From positions 4,170-10,202 of the forward strand of contig DNNJ01000148.1 in the NCBI GenBank assembly GCA_003487955.1: a DNA stretch of 6,033 nt, given 5' to 3'. The notes under the pieces are model-generated. The model did no database searches, was not told where the DNA came from, and saw only the letters and a list, made by a program, of their open reading frames with translations. Below, piece after piece: positions 1 through 6,009 of the stretch (the first letter of the stretch is position 1; each line of letters starts with the position of its first letter). The position numbers and the translations under genes were made by a program. Source of the stretch: Clostridiales bacterium. Lineage in GTDB: Bacteria; Bacillota; Clostridia; Tissierellales; Sedimentibacteraceae.

Positions 1-18
1 GATTCAGGAGGTCTTTAA

Positions 19-909
19 ATGATAAAGGTAGTTGGCGTAAGATTTAAAAAAGCCGGCAAGATATACTATTTTGATCCTGAGAAAAAATGGATCAACAATG
101 GAGATTTTGTTATAGTAGAAACAATCAGAGGTATTGAATATGGACAGGTTGTTGTAGGCCCAAAAATGGTTAAGGAAGAAAATATAATACAGCCGTTAAA
201 AAAAGTATTGAGGCTTGCAACAGAGGAGGATATTAAAACAAACCGGGAAAATAAAGAAAAAGAAAAAGAAGCTTATGATATTTGCTTTAAAAAGATAGAA
301 GAGCACGGTTTGGAAATGAAGCTCATTGATATAGAATATACTTTCGATAACAACAAAGTAATTTTTTATTTCACCGCAGACGGCAGAATAGATTTCAGGG
401 AATTAGTAAAGGACTTAGCGGCAATATTCAGAACAAGAATAGAATTAAGGCAGATCGGTGTCAGGGATGAAGCTAAGATGATAGGAGGTTTAGGACCTTG
501 CGGCAGACATATGTGCTGCTCATCATTTTTGGGTGAATTTTATCCCGTATCCATTAAAATGGCCAAAGAGCAAAAATTGTCTTTGAATCCCGCTAAAATA
601 TCAGGAATATGTTCCAGGCTTATGTGCTGTTTAAATTATGAACATCAGGTATATGAAGAAAATATTGAAAAACTCCCGGATATTGGAGATAAAGTACAGG
701 TGCTTGGAACAAATAAGACAGGAATAGTGGTGGATATCAATCCTTTATTTGTAACTGCCAGAGTAAATGTTCAAAAAAGCGACGGAACTATTGAGGTAGA
801 AGAAATAAAAGGCGGACAGCTAAAGGTCGTGGAGGAAGGTGTCCTGAAATATTATAACACTGCAGATACAGACATAGACATGGATGAATTAAAGGAACTG
901 GAAGATTAA
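19..909 (+). CDS. ricT: RicT/YaaT-like PSP1-domain protein (iron-sulfur, RNase Y regulator family)
   Basis: This 296-residue protein has the length and the signature of the RicT (YaaT, PSP1 C-terminal domain) family. Seen in the sequence: an N-terminal beta-rich part with a YGQVVVGP motif (about residues 41-48), a charged helical stretch rich in Lys and Glu (70-95), then the cysteine-rich PSP1 core with GGLGPCG at 156-162, paired cysteines C166-C167, and a second cluster GICSRLMCC with C198, C203 and C204. Known for the family: in Bacillus subtilis RicT works in the cytoplasm with RicA and RicF, the complex carries [4Fe-4S] clusters, and it helps RNase Y mature certain mRNAs, with effects on sporulation, competence and biofilm. 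Inferred: the same role here, although no ricA or ricF is in the window. The ATG start is preceded by AGGAGGT at 6-12 with 6-base spacing, which fixes it. Only 18 bases lie upstream, so the promoter is outside, probably in an operon. I see no clear terminator after the stop, so read-through into the ferredoxin gene is possible. Confidence 0.93.
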   Translation: MIKVVGVRFKKAGKIYYFDPEKKWINNGDFVIVETIRGIEYGQVVVGPKMVKEENIIQPLKKVLRLATEEDIKTNRENKEKEKEAYDICFKKIEEHGLEMKLIDIEYTFDNNKVIFYFTADGRIDFRELVKDLAAIFRTRIELRQIGVRDEAKMIGGLGPCGRHMCCSSFLGEFYPVSIKMAKEQKLSLNPAKISGICSRLMCCLNYEHQVYEENIEKLPDIGDKVQVLGTNKTGIVVDINPLFVTARVNVQKSDGTIEVEEIKGGQLKVVEEGVLKYYNTADTDIDMDELKELED

Positions 910-938
910 TAATTAATTCACATTTAATAAAAAAACAC

Positions 939-967
939 TTTAAAATATTTATAAATAGTGCTACAAT
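939..967 (+). promoter_or_regulatory. Probable sigma-A promoter of the ferredoxin gene, extended -10
   Basis: A -10 box TACAAT lies at 962-967 and is preceded by TGC (959-961), which gives the TGn extended -10 element. A weak -35-like TTTAAA (939-944, four of six matches to TTGACA) sits 17 bases upstream. The surrounding DNA is very AT-rich. The predicted transcript start is near 973-975, giving a leader of about 30 bases before the ferredoxin ATG. This is pattern matching only. Abundant clostridial ferredoxins are commonly expressed from their own strong promoter, which fits a monocistronic unit here. Confidence 0.6.
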
Positions 968-985
968 ATATGGTGATGACCATAT
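968..985 (+). promoter_or_regulatory. Dyad over the probable ferredoxin transcription start
   Basis: ATATGGT (968-974) and ACCATAT (979-985) form a perfect 7-base inverted repeat around GATG. It begins immediately after the -10 box and covers the predicted +1, so most of the left arm would not be in the transcript. That position suits a DNA operator better than an RNA hairpin. I cannot name a regulator. A 7-base AT-rich dyad could also arise by chance. Confidence 0.35.
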
Positions 986-1003
986 TGGGGGAGGTGAATT
1001 TAA

Positions 1004-1174
1004 ATGGCTTACAAAATAACTGATGCATGTATAAGCTGTGGAGCATGCGAACCAGAATGCCCTGTTGGCGCAATTTCAGCCGGTGATGACAAATATGAAA
1101 TAGACGCTGCAATTTGTATCGACTGTGCAGCATGTGCTGGCGTATGCCCTGTGGAGGCTCCTCAACAGGACTAA
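1004..1174 (+). CDS. Clostridial-type 2[4Fe-4S] ferredoxin
   Basis: This is a complete 56-residue gene. The protein begins MAYKITDAC and carries two copies of the CxxCxxCxxxCP motif: C9, C12, C15, C19 followed by P20, and C38, C41, C44, C48 followed by P49. The two halves reflect the internal duplication typical of the small bacterial ferredoxins, and the length nearly equals that of the Clostridium pasteurianum protein (about 55 residues). Each motif should ligate one [4Fe-4S] cluster, with the last cysteine of one half completing the cluster of the other. The role is a soluble low-potential electron carrier between oxidoreductases such as pyruvate:ferredoxin oxidoreductase, hydrogenase or Rnf-type complexes; the actual partners are not visible here. 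A very strong Shine-Dalgarno sequence (GGGGGAGGTGA, 987-997) lies 6 bases before the ATG, which suggests high expression. The gene has its own promoter-like sequence and a downstream hairpin, so it is probably transcribed alone. No cysteine is missing. Confidence 0.96.
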   Translation: MAYKITDACISCGACEPECPVGAISAGDDKYEIDAAICIDCAACAGVCPVEAPQQD

Positions 1175-1185
1175 TAGTAATTAAT

Positions 1186-1233
1186 AAAAGGGACAGGTTA
1201 AAGCGTATATGTACGCTTTAATCGGTCCCTTTT
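1186..1233. terminator. Long two-way intrinsic terminator between convergent genes
   Basis: AAAAGGGAC (1186-1194) pairs with GTCCCTTTT (1225-1233). After one A/G mismatch the stem continues from 1196-1207 with 1212-1223, including one G-U pair, and closes on a four-base loop. This makes about 21 pairs. On the plus strand the GC part ends in TTTT for the ferredoxin transcript. On the minus strand the same structure ends in TTTTATTAATT for the peptidase transcript. It begins 11 bases after the ferredoxin stop and ends 26 bases from the peptidase stop, as expected of a shared bidirectional terminator. Confidence 0.85.
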
Positions 1234-1237
1234 ATAA

Positions 1238-1257
1238 CGTTACACTCAGGATGACAA
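1238..1257 (-). repeat. Possible end fragment of a dispersed palindromic repeat
   Basis: Read on the minus strand, 1257-1238 starts TTGTCATCCTGAGTG. From memory this resembles the terminus of a family of short intergenic repeats in many bacterial genomes with ends like GTCATTCTGAG or GTCATCCTGAG. Within the window it matches the start of the repeat at 5966 (GTCATTCTGAGGG) at 10 of the first 11 bases. The matching half is absent, so this would be a truncated copy, wedged between the terminator and the peptidase stop codon. The match is short and may be coincidental. Confidence 0.4.
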
Positions 1258-1259
1258 CC

Positions 1260-2954
1260 TTAAAGTTTCATATCATCTATCGAATTTAAGTATTCTTTAA
1301 TTTTTGATGCTACTGAATTGATGGTCACTTCTTCAAAGGGGCTTTCTAAATTACCTGCCTTTAAAATTTCAAGGAAGGATTGGCTGCCGCCGAGCTTGCA
1401 TATTTTCAAATAATCTTCCCATGCTTCTTTCCTATTATTCTTAAACCTTAACCAAAACTGATATGAACAAATCAGTGCAAGAGTATAGTCTATGTAATAA
1501 AAAGGAGAAGCAAAAATATGACCTTGCCTGAACCAAAAAGTACCTTTGTTTAATAATTCATTATCATCATAATCTTTATAAGGAGTATATTTTTTTTCAA
1601 TATCTCTCCATGCTTTTTTTCTTTCATCCGGAGTCATATTTGGTGAGCCATAGACTATATGCTGAAATTCGTCAACAGTCACTCCATAGGGTATAAAGCA
1701 CAAAGAATCTGCCAAGTGGAAAAATTTAAATTTTTCTATATCTTTTTCAAAGAAAGATTCCATCCAAGGCCATGTAAAGAATTCCATGCTCATTGAATGA
1801 ATTTCAGCAGCTTCAGACGTAGGGAAACTATATTCGGGCGCATCAAAATGTCTGCTTTGGTATGTTTGAAAAGCGTGACCTGCCTCATGAGTAACAACAG
1901 TCACATCGTCCTGAGTGCCGTTAAAGTTGGCAAATATGAAAGGAACTTTGTAATCGTGAAGGAATGTGCAATAACCTCCTGCCTGCTTATTTGGCTTTGT
2001 TTCTAAGTCAAATAAGTTTTTGTCAATCATTATGTTAATAAATTCATGAGTTTCAGGAGACAATTCCTCATACATTTTCTTGGCGCGCTCCATTATCCAT
2101 TCTTTATTTCCTTTTGGAGCCGGATTTCCTGACATGAAATTCAATGGAATGTCATAATATTTAAATTCATCAACACCTATGCGCTTTGCTTGTCTTTCTC
2201 TTAATTCATTGGTAATCGGTACTATATAGTCCAATACATGTTCCCTGAAATTTCGAACATCTTCTGAATTGTAATCAGACCTTCCCATTCTTAAATAACC
2301 AAGCTGGGTAAAATTATTAAATCCTAATTTTAATGCTATTTGGTGCCTGATCTTTACTAATTTGTCATATATCAAGTCAAATTTAGCTTCATTTTCCTTG
2401 AAGAAACTGCTCCTTTTCTCGTGGGCTTCTTTTCTGATACGACGGTCTTTTGATTCCATATATGGCTGCATTTGAGACAAGTTTAATAACTTTCCATCAT
2501 ATTCTATCTTTGCGGATGATATAAGCTTATCATATTCGCTTATGAGCTTGTTTTCTTCCTGCATGAGAGGAACTGCTTCATCAGAAAATGTTTTTATTTC
2601 CATTTCTGCCAAAGTAATAAGCTGAGGATGTATTTTCTCTTTTAATTCTTCCTTAAATTTTGAATTTAACAGCTGCTTGTAAAATTCAACTCTCAGTCCG
2701 TAAAATTTAGGTGATGTCATATCCATATAGTCCTTTTCCTTATCGTAAAATTCATCAGCCGTATTGATGGAATTACGGATACACACCAATTGACTCATTG
2801 TTTCAACTTCATTTGACAAAGCGTTGATTCTTTTAAGGTATGAATATTGTTCATCAGCAGTTGTTGAATTTTTAAAATCATTAATCAAATTTAAATACTT
2901 TTCTTTTACTTTATCATAATCAGGTCTTATATATTCATATTCATTGAATTTCAT
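1260..2954 (-). CDS. M3-family zinc oligoendopeptidase (PepF-related)
   Basis: The protein has 564 residues, a normal length for the M3 oligoendopeptidases related to but distinct from classical PepF. The zinc site is intact: VVTHEAGHAFQ carries H356, E357 (catalytic) and H360, and E384 in EAAEIHS lies 24 residues on, where the third ligand of the M3 family is expected. A C-terminal GHIFASPFYYIDY segment (478-490) supplies the His/Tyr cluster that in M3 peptidases contacts the substrate. The first ~200 residues are charged and helical, as in the helical lobe that encloses the M3 cleft and limits substrates to short peptides. There is no signal peptide or membrane segment, so it should act in the cytoplasm on oligopeptides for turnover or amino-acid supply. 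The ATG is preceded by GAGGAG (complement of 2959-2964) at 4 bases. It converges with the ferredoxin gene and diverges from the radical-SAM gene, so it is probably monocistronic. Exact substrate preference cannot be told. Confidence 0.95.
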   Translation of the reverse strand: MKFNEYEYIRPDYDKVKEKYLNLINDFKNSTTADEQYSYLKRINALSNEVETMSQLVCIRNSINTADEFYDKEKDYMDMTSPKFYGLRVEFYKQLLNSKFKEELKEKIHPQLITLAEMEIKTFSDEAVPLMQEENKLISEYDKLISSAKIEYDGKLLNLSQMQPYMESKDRRIRKEAHEKRSSFFKENEAKFDLIYDKLVKIRHQIALKLGFNNFTQLGYLRMGRSDYNSEDVRNFREHVLDYIVPITNELRERQAKRIGVDEFKYYDIPLNFMSGNPAPKGNKEWIMERAKKMYEELSPETHEFINIMIDKNLFDLETKPNKQAGGYCTFLHDYKVPFIFANFNGTQDDVTVVTHEAGHAFQTYQSRHFDAPEYSFPTSEAAEIHSMSMEFFTWPWMESFFEKDIEKFKFFHLADSLCFIPYGVTVDEFQHIVYGSPNMTPDERKKAWRDIEKKYTPYKDYDDNELLNKGTFWFRQGHIFASPFYYIDYTLALICSYQFWLRFKNNRKEAWEDYLKICKLGGSQSFLEILKAGNLESPFEEVTINSVASKIKEYLNSIDDMKL

Positions 2955-3024
2955 AATGCTCCTCGCTTTATAATTTGGTTAGCTCTTAACTTTACATATA
3001 TCATATGGAAGGAAAGATAATTAT

Positions 3025-3052
3025 ATTATAACAAAAATTGTTAAACATGCAA
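3025..3052 (-). promoter_or_regulatory. Probable promoter of the M3 peptidase gene
   Basis: On the minus strand a consensus -10 TATAAT (complement of 3025-3030) is preceded by TGT, an extended -10 element. A partial -35, TTGCAT (complement of 3047-3052), lies 16 bases upstream. Transcription would start near 3018-3020, leaving a leader of about 65 bases before the peptidase ATG. The -10 is perfect and the -35 matches only in its first three bases. I see no clear operator. Confidence 0.6.
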
Positions 3053-3137
3053 GGAATTATATACCAAATATACTGCACTTGTATAATCCTTTCAAAGTTC
3101 GTCCCCATGTCGTGCCTTCAGCACATCAAAAATAACA

Positions 3138-3167
3138 TTGCAGTAGTTTGTTAAGATATGCTATAAT
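3138..3167 (+). promoter_or_regulatory. Probable promoter of the radical-SAM/der operon
   Basis: A perfect -10 TATAAT (3162-3167) is preceded by TGC (3159-3161), an extended -10 element, with a -35-like TTGCAG (3138-3143) 18 bases upstream. The predicted start is near 3173-3175, giving a leader of about 100 bases before the ATG at 3277. The promoter overlaps the in-frame upstream codons of the next open frame, which argues that the longer start is not used. Confidence 0.65.
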
Positions 3168-3168
3168 G

Positions 3169-3222
3169 GATGCAATCAATGGAGCAAAGACTTTGGTCTT
3201 TGCCTTATGCATTCATTGTATC
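3169..3222 (+). promoter_or_regulatory. Long imperfect hairpin at the 5' end of the radical-SAM/der transcript
   Basis: An inner perfect stem pairs GCAAAGAC (3184-3191) with GTCTTTGC (3196-3203) around a TTTG loop. An outer stem pairs 3169-3181 with 3210-3222 at 12 of 13 positions, with one C/C mismatch and one G-U pair. A small asymmetric internal loop separates them. No T-run follows, so it is not an intrinsic terminator. If transcription starts near 3174, the inner stem and the upper eight positions of the outer stem would form in the RNA. It could stabilise the 5' end, be a leader element, or act as DNA. It does not match any riboswitch class that I can recognise. Confidence 0.45.
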
Positions 3223-3264
3223 GGTGTGTATGATAAAATGATTAACAGAAACGATACAAAGAAC

Positions 3265-3270
3265 AAAGGA
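3265..3270 (+). promoter_or_regulatory. Ribosome binding site that sets the radical-SAM start
   Basis: AAAGGA sits 6 bases before the ATG at 3277. The in-frame TTG at 3148 and the ATGs at 3166 and 3238 have no comparable purine-rich site, and the first two lie at or before the predicted transcription start. The protein family also begins at the PDZ-like region that starts with the 3277 codon. The site is moderate in strength. Confidence 0.65.
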
Positions 3271-3276
3271 AAACTT

Positions 3277-4572
3277 ATGAAAAACATAATTGTTAAAGTG
3301 TTAAAGAACAGCATAGCTGAAGAATTGGAAATAGAGCCGGGGGATGAGCTTTTAACCGTGAATAATTCCATAATAAAGGATTATATAGATTATAAATATC
3401 AAATTTCAGATGACTTGGTTTATTTTGAAATCAAAAAGAAAGACGGCGAAATTTGGGAGCTTGAAATTGAAAAGGAATACGATGAAGATATAGGAATAGT
3501 ATTTGAGAATCCTCTCATGGATAATATTAAGGTATGCTCAAATAAATGCATATTTTGTTTTATAGACCAGATGCCGAAAGGAATGAGAAAAACCCTTTAT
3601 GTGAAGGATGATGACACAAGACTTTCTTTTCTTTACGGTAATTTTATAACCCTCACAAACTTATCCGATGATGAAATAGACAGGATTATTAATTATAGAA
3701 TAAGTCCTGTAAAAGTATCCGTTCATACCACCGACCCTGAACTTAGAAAGTATATGATGGGTAATGACAAGGATATGGATATTTTGGTATATTTAAAAAA
3801 GCTGATTGATGCCAATATAACAGTGGATTGTCAGATTGTGTTAGTGAGAGATGTTAATGATAAGGAGCAGCTTTCCAAGACTATAAATGAGCTGTCGTCA
3901 CTTCACCCGGGACTTAGAAGCGTTGCTGTTGTTCCCGTAGGGATTACCAAGCACAGAGAAAAGCTTACAGAGCTTAAGTCATTCGACAAAGAAAGTGCAA
4001 AAGATGTTGTTGCCCAAGTTACAAAGCTGCAGGAAACATTTCTTAGAAAGCTTGGTACCAGATTTATTTTTACTGCAGATGAATTTTATATTCTTGGTGA
4101 GTATGAGCTACCACCTTATGAAGAATATGAAGACTTTGATCAATTAGAAAACGGAATAGGTATGTGCAGGTTGTTTAAAAGCCGGGTAGAGGAAAAGATA
4201 AAAAATTTAAGGTATATTAAAGTATTAAAAGATGAAGTTACATTTGTAACGGGAGTTGCTGCTTATGATTTAATGGTTGAACTATCTGAAAAAATCATGA
4301 GCAAAATAAATGTGAAAATTAATGTTGTTAAAATTATAAATAATTATTTTGGAGACAAAATAACCGTATCAGGGCTTATTACAGGAAAAGACATAATAGA
4401 GCAGCTTAAGGGCAAGAATTATAAGAATCTTATACTGCCAAGAAATATGATAAATGACAATCATGTTATGCTTGATGATATGGTAATTGAAAATTTGGAA
4501 AGGGAATTAAATACTAAGGCAGAAATTTGCGATGTAGAGGCAGATGCATTGCTTAGCTTAATCGTCAAATAA
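3277..4572 (+). CDS. PDZ / radical-SAM / DUF512 protein of unknown function
   Basis: The protein has 431 residues from the chosen ATG. The N-terminus (about 1-68) is PDZ-like, with IEPGDELLTVNN at 19-30. The radical-SAM signature follows as CSNKCIFC, with C87, C91 and C94 in CxxxCxxC spacing and the aromatic before the last cysteine. The TRLSFLYGNFITLTNL segment (114-129) and the SVHTTDPELR segment (148-157) are typical of this family. The C-terminal DUF512 part includes TADEFYILGEYELPPYEEY (266-284) and NNYFGDKITVSGLITGKDI (355-373). The cluster motif implies a [4Fe-4S] enzyme that cleaves S-adenosylmethionine; substrate and product are unknown to me for the whole family. There is no signal peptide. 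The stop is 13 bases before der, so the two are probably one operon, and from general knowledge this pairing is common in Clostridia, which hints at a link to ribosome or envelope functions without proving it. A 43-residue upstream extension from a TTG at 3148 is open but unlikely, as it overlaps the promoter. Confidence 0.92.
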   Translation: MKNIIVKVLKNSIAEELEIEPGDELLTVNNSIIKDYIDYKYQISDDLVYFEIKKKDGEIWELEIEKEYDEDIGIVFENPLMDNIKVCSNKCIFCFIDQMPKGMRKTLYVKDDDTRLSFLYGNFITLTNLSDDEIDRIINYRISPVKVSVHTTDPELRKYMMGNDKDMDILVYLKKLIDANITVDCQIVLVRDVNDKEQLSKTINELSSLHPGLRSVAVVPVGITKHREKLTELKSFDKESAKDVVAQVTKLQETFLRKLGTRFIFTADEFYILGEYELPPYEEYEDFDQLENGIGMCRLFKSRVEEKIKNLRYIKVLKDEVTFVTGVAAYDLMVELSEKIMSKINVKINVVKIINNYFGDKITVSGLITGKDIIEQLKGKNYKNLILPRNMINDNHVMLDDMVIENLERELNTKAEICDVEADALLSLIVK

Positions 4573-4585
4573 ACGGAGGAAATAA

Positions 4586-5911
4586 ATGGGAAGACCTGTT
4601 GTAACCATTGTTGGCAGACCTAATGTTGGCAAGTCAACACTTTTTAATAGAATCGCAGGAAAGAGAATATCAATCACGGAAGATACTCCCGGTGTTACAA
4701 GAGACAGAATTTATGCTGAATGTGAATGGCTTGATAATTACTTTACATTAATAGATACCGGAGGAATTGAACTTAACACTACGAATACTATTTTTGCACA
4801 GATGCGTATTCAAGCGGAAATAGCCATAGAAATGGCTGACGTGGTGCTGTTCATGGTAGACGGCAAGGAAGGAGTTACAGCTGACGACGTTGGAGTGGCT
4901 CAGATGCTTCGTAAAGCAAAAAAAGAAATAATCCTTGTAGTCAATAAAATGGATAGATTCGTAGATGAAGACAACATATATGAATTTTATAACTTGGGAC
5001 TTGGAGATCCTGTTTCAATATCTTCTTCTGAAGCTTTGGGGATAGGCGATTTACTTGATGAAATAATTTCAAAATTCAATGATACGATGAATACTGAGGA
5101 AGAGGATGACAGCATAAAAATTGCTGTTATAGGAAAACCCAATGCAGGCAAATCTTCAATTATAAACAGAATAATAGGAGAAGAGCGGGTAATTGTAAGC
5201 GATATTCCTGGAACAACCAGGGACGCCATCGATACAAAGTTCGAAAGCAATTCAAAAAAGTATACACTTATTGACACGGCAGGCATAAGAAAAAAGAGCA
5301 AGGTTTTGGAATCCATAGAAAAATACAGTGTATTAAGAGCGTTTACTGCAGTGGAAAGAGCGGATATATGTATATTGGTAATAGATGCCGATAAGGGAGT
5401 GACTGAGCAGGATATAAGAATTGCAGGTTATTCTCATGACAACAATAAAGGTATGATTATTGTTGTTAATAAGTGGGATCTTATTGAGAAGGATAATAAA
5501 ACTTTCAAGGAATTCACCGATGATATAAGACTAAAATTAGCATATGCCTCTTATGCTTCTATAATGACCGTATCAGCACTTACAGGACAGAGGGTCAACA
5601 AGATTCTTGATGCTGTCGATGAAGTTTACGGTTTCAGAAACTTAAGAATTTCTACGGGTGTATTGAATGACATCCTGACGGAGGCAGTTCTTATGAATCA
5701 GCCTGCAACGGTCAAAGGGAAGAGACTTAAAATTTTTTACGGAACTCAGGTTGCAGTAAATCCTCCAAAGTTTTTAATCTTTGTAAATGATAAGGAAATT
5801 GTTCATTTTTCATATGAAAGATATATTGAAAATAAAATCAGGGAAGCATTTGAATACAGGGGAACACCAATTGTTATTGAATTTAGAAACAGAAACGAAA
5901 AAAACTTATAA
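4586..5911 (+). CDS. der: Ribosome biogenesis GTPase Der (EngA)
   Basis: The 441-residue protein has the unique Der architecture of two tandem GTPase domains and a C-terminal KH-like domain, at the usual Firmicute length. Domain 1: P-loop GRPNVGKS (10-17), switch TPGVTRD (34-40), DTGG (57-60), NKMD (120-123). Domain 2: GKPNAGKS (183-190), PGTTRD (208-213), DTAG (230-233), NKWD (295-298), SALTG (330-334). An acidic linker, EEEDD, lies at 171-175 between them. The KH-like domain spans about 350-441. All nucleotide-binding motifs are intact. Der is an essential cytoplasmic GTPase that binds 50S precursors and promotes late large-subunit assembly. The start is set by GGAGG (4575-4579), 6 bases before the ATG, within the 13-base gap after the radical-SAM stop, so translation and transcription are probably coupled to that gene. 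What follows downstream lies outside the window; in relatives it is often plsY and gpsA. Confidence 0.98.
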   Translation: MGRPVVTIVGRPNVGKSTLFNRIAGKRISITEDTPGVTRDRIYAECEWLDNYFTLIDTGGIELNTTNTIFAQMRIQAEIAIEMADVVLFMVDGKEGVTADDVGVAQMLRKAKKEIILVVNKMDRFVDEDNIYEFYNLGLGDPVSISSSEALGIGDLLDEIISKFNDTMNTEEEDDSIKIAVIGKPNAGKSSIINRIIGEERVIVSDIPGTTRDAIDTKFESNSKKYTLIDTAGIRKKSKVLESIEKYSVLRAFTAVERADICILVIDADKGVTEQDIRIAGYSHDNNKGMIIVVNKWDLIEKDNKTFKEFTDDIRLKLAYASYASIMTVSALTGQRVNKILDAVDEVYGFRNLRISTGVLNDILTEAVLMNQPATVKGKRLKIFYGTQVAVNPPKFLIFVNDKEIVHFSYERYIENKIREAFEYRGTPIVIEFRNRNEKNL

Positions 5912-5919
5912 TTACTCTT

Positions 5920-5936
5920 CGAGGGCATAGCCCTCG
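5920..5936. repeat. Short GC-rich hairpin after der, repeat-like
   Basis: CGAGGGC (5920-5926) and GCCCTCG (5930-5936) form a perfect 7-base stem with an ATA loop, starting 8 bases after the der stop. No T-run follows directly; the nearest is at 5957-5961, too far for a canonical intrinsic terminator. Together with its flanks (CTCTTC before, GTCATTGC after) it resembles the complement of the repeat at 5966, so it may be a diverged inverted copy of the same family. It could still slow decay of, or weakly end, the der transcript. Confidence 0.55.
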
Positions 5937-5965
5937 TCATTGCTATGAATAACCAGTTTTTAATT

Positions 5966-6009
5966 GTCATTCTGAGGGCTTTAGCCCGAAGAATCTCAGC
6001 ACCTGAGAT
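5966..6009 (+). repeat. Dispersed palindromic intergenic repeat with two hairpins, may continue beyond the window
   Basis: The segment begins GTCATTCTGAGGGC, which from memory matches a widespread short intergenic repeat of bacteria that typically runs into GAAGAATCTC, as it does here (5988-5997). First hairpin: ATTCT (5969-5973) pairs with AGAAT (5990-5994) and GGGC (5976-5979) with GCCC (5984-5987), separated by a tandem G/A, A/G mismatch, with a TTTA loop. Second hairpin, overlapping by two bases: ATCTCAG (5993-5999) with CTGAGAT (6003-6009) and a CAC loop. The two stems are therefore partly exclusive. Nothing codes here, and the sequence to 6033 shows no gene start. The right boundary is unclear because the window ends. 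Confidence 0.55.

Noticed and set aside
910..938. Possible terminator after ricT from the TTAATAATTAATT run followed by A-rich DNA
   Set aside because: The palindrome is purely AT with almost no loop and is not followed by a T-run on the plus strand, so it is not a credible intrinsic terminator.
924..1133. Open frame of 69 codons on the minus strand over the ferredoxin gene
   Set aside because: It is antisense to a clear ferredoxin gene with both cluster motifs, its residues are Cys/His/Leu-rich as expected of antisense reading, and it resembles no family that I know.
1797..2006. Open frame of 69 codons on the plus strand inside the M3 peptidase
   Set aside because: It lies opposite the HEAGH catalytic region of a well-supported gene and has no ribosome binding site.
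3082..3087. A second TATAAT on the plus strand in the divergent intergenic region
   Set aside because: There is no acceptable -35 at 16-18 bases upstream and no TGn element, and the stronger promoter at 3138-3167 is closer to the gene.
4987..5316. Minus-strand open frame of 109 codons inside der, with hydrophobic stretches
   Set aside because: It covers the linker and second GTPase domain of der in antisense. The hydrophobic look is a by-product of reading AT-rich lysine and glutamate codons backwards.
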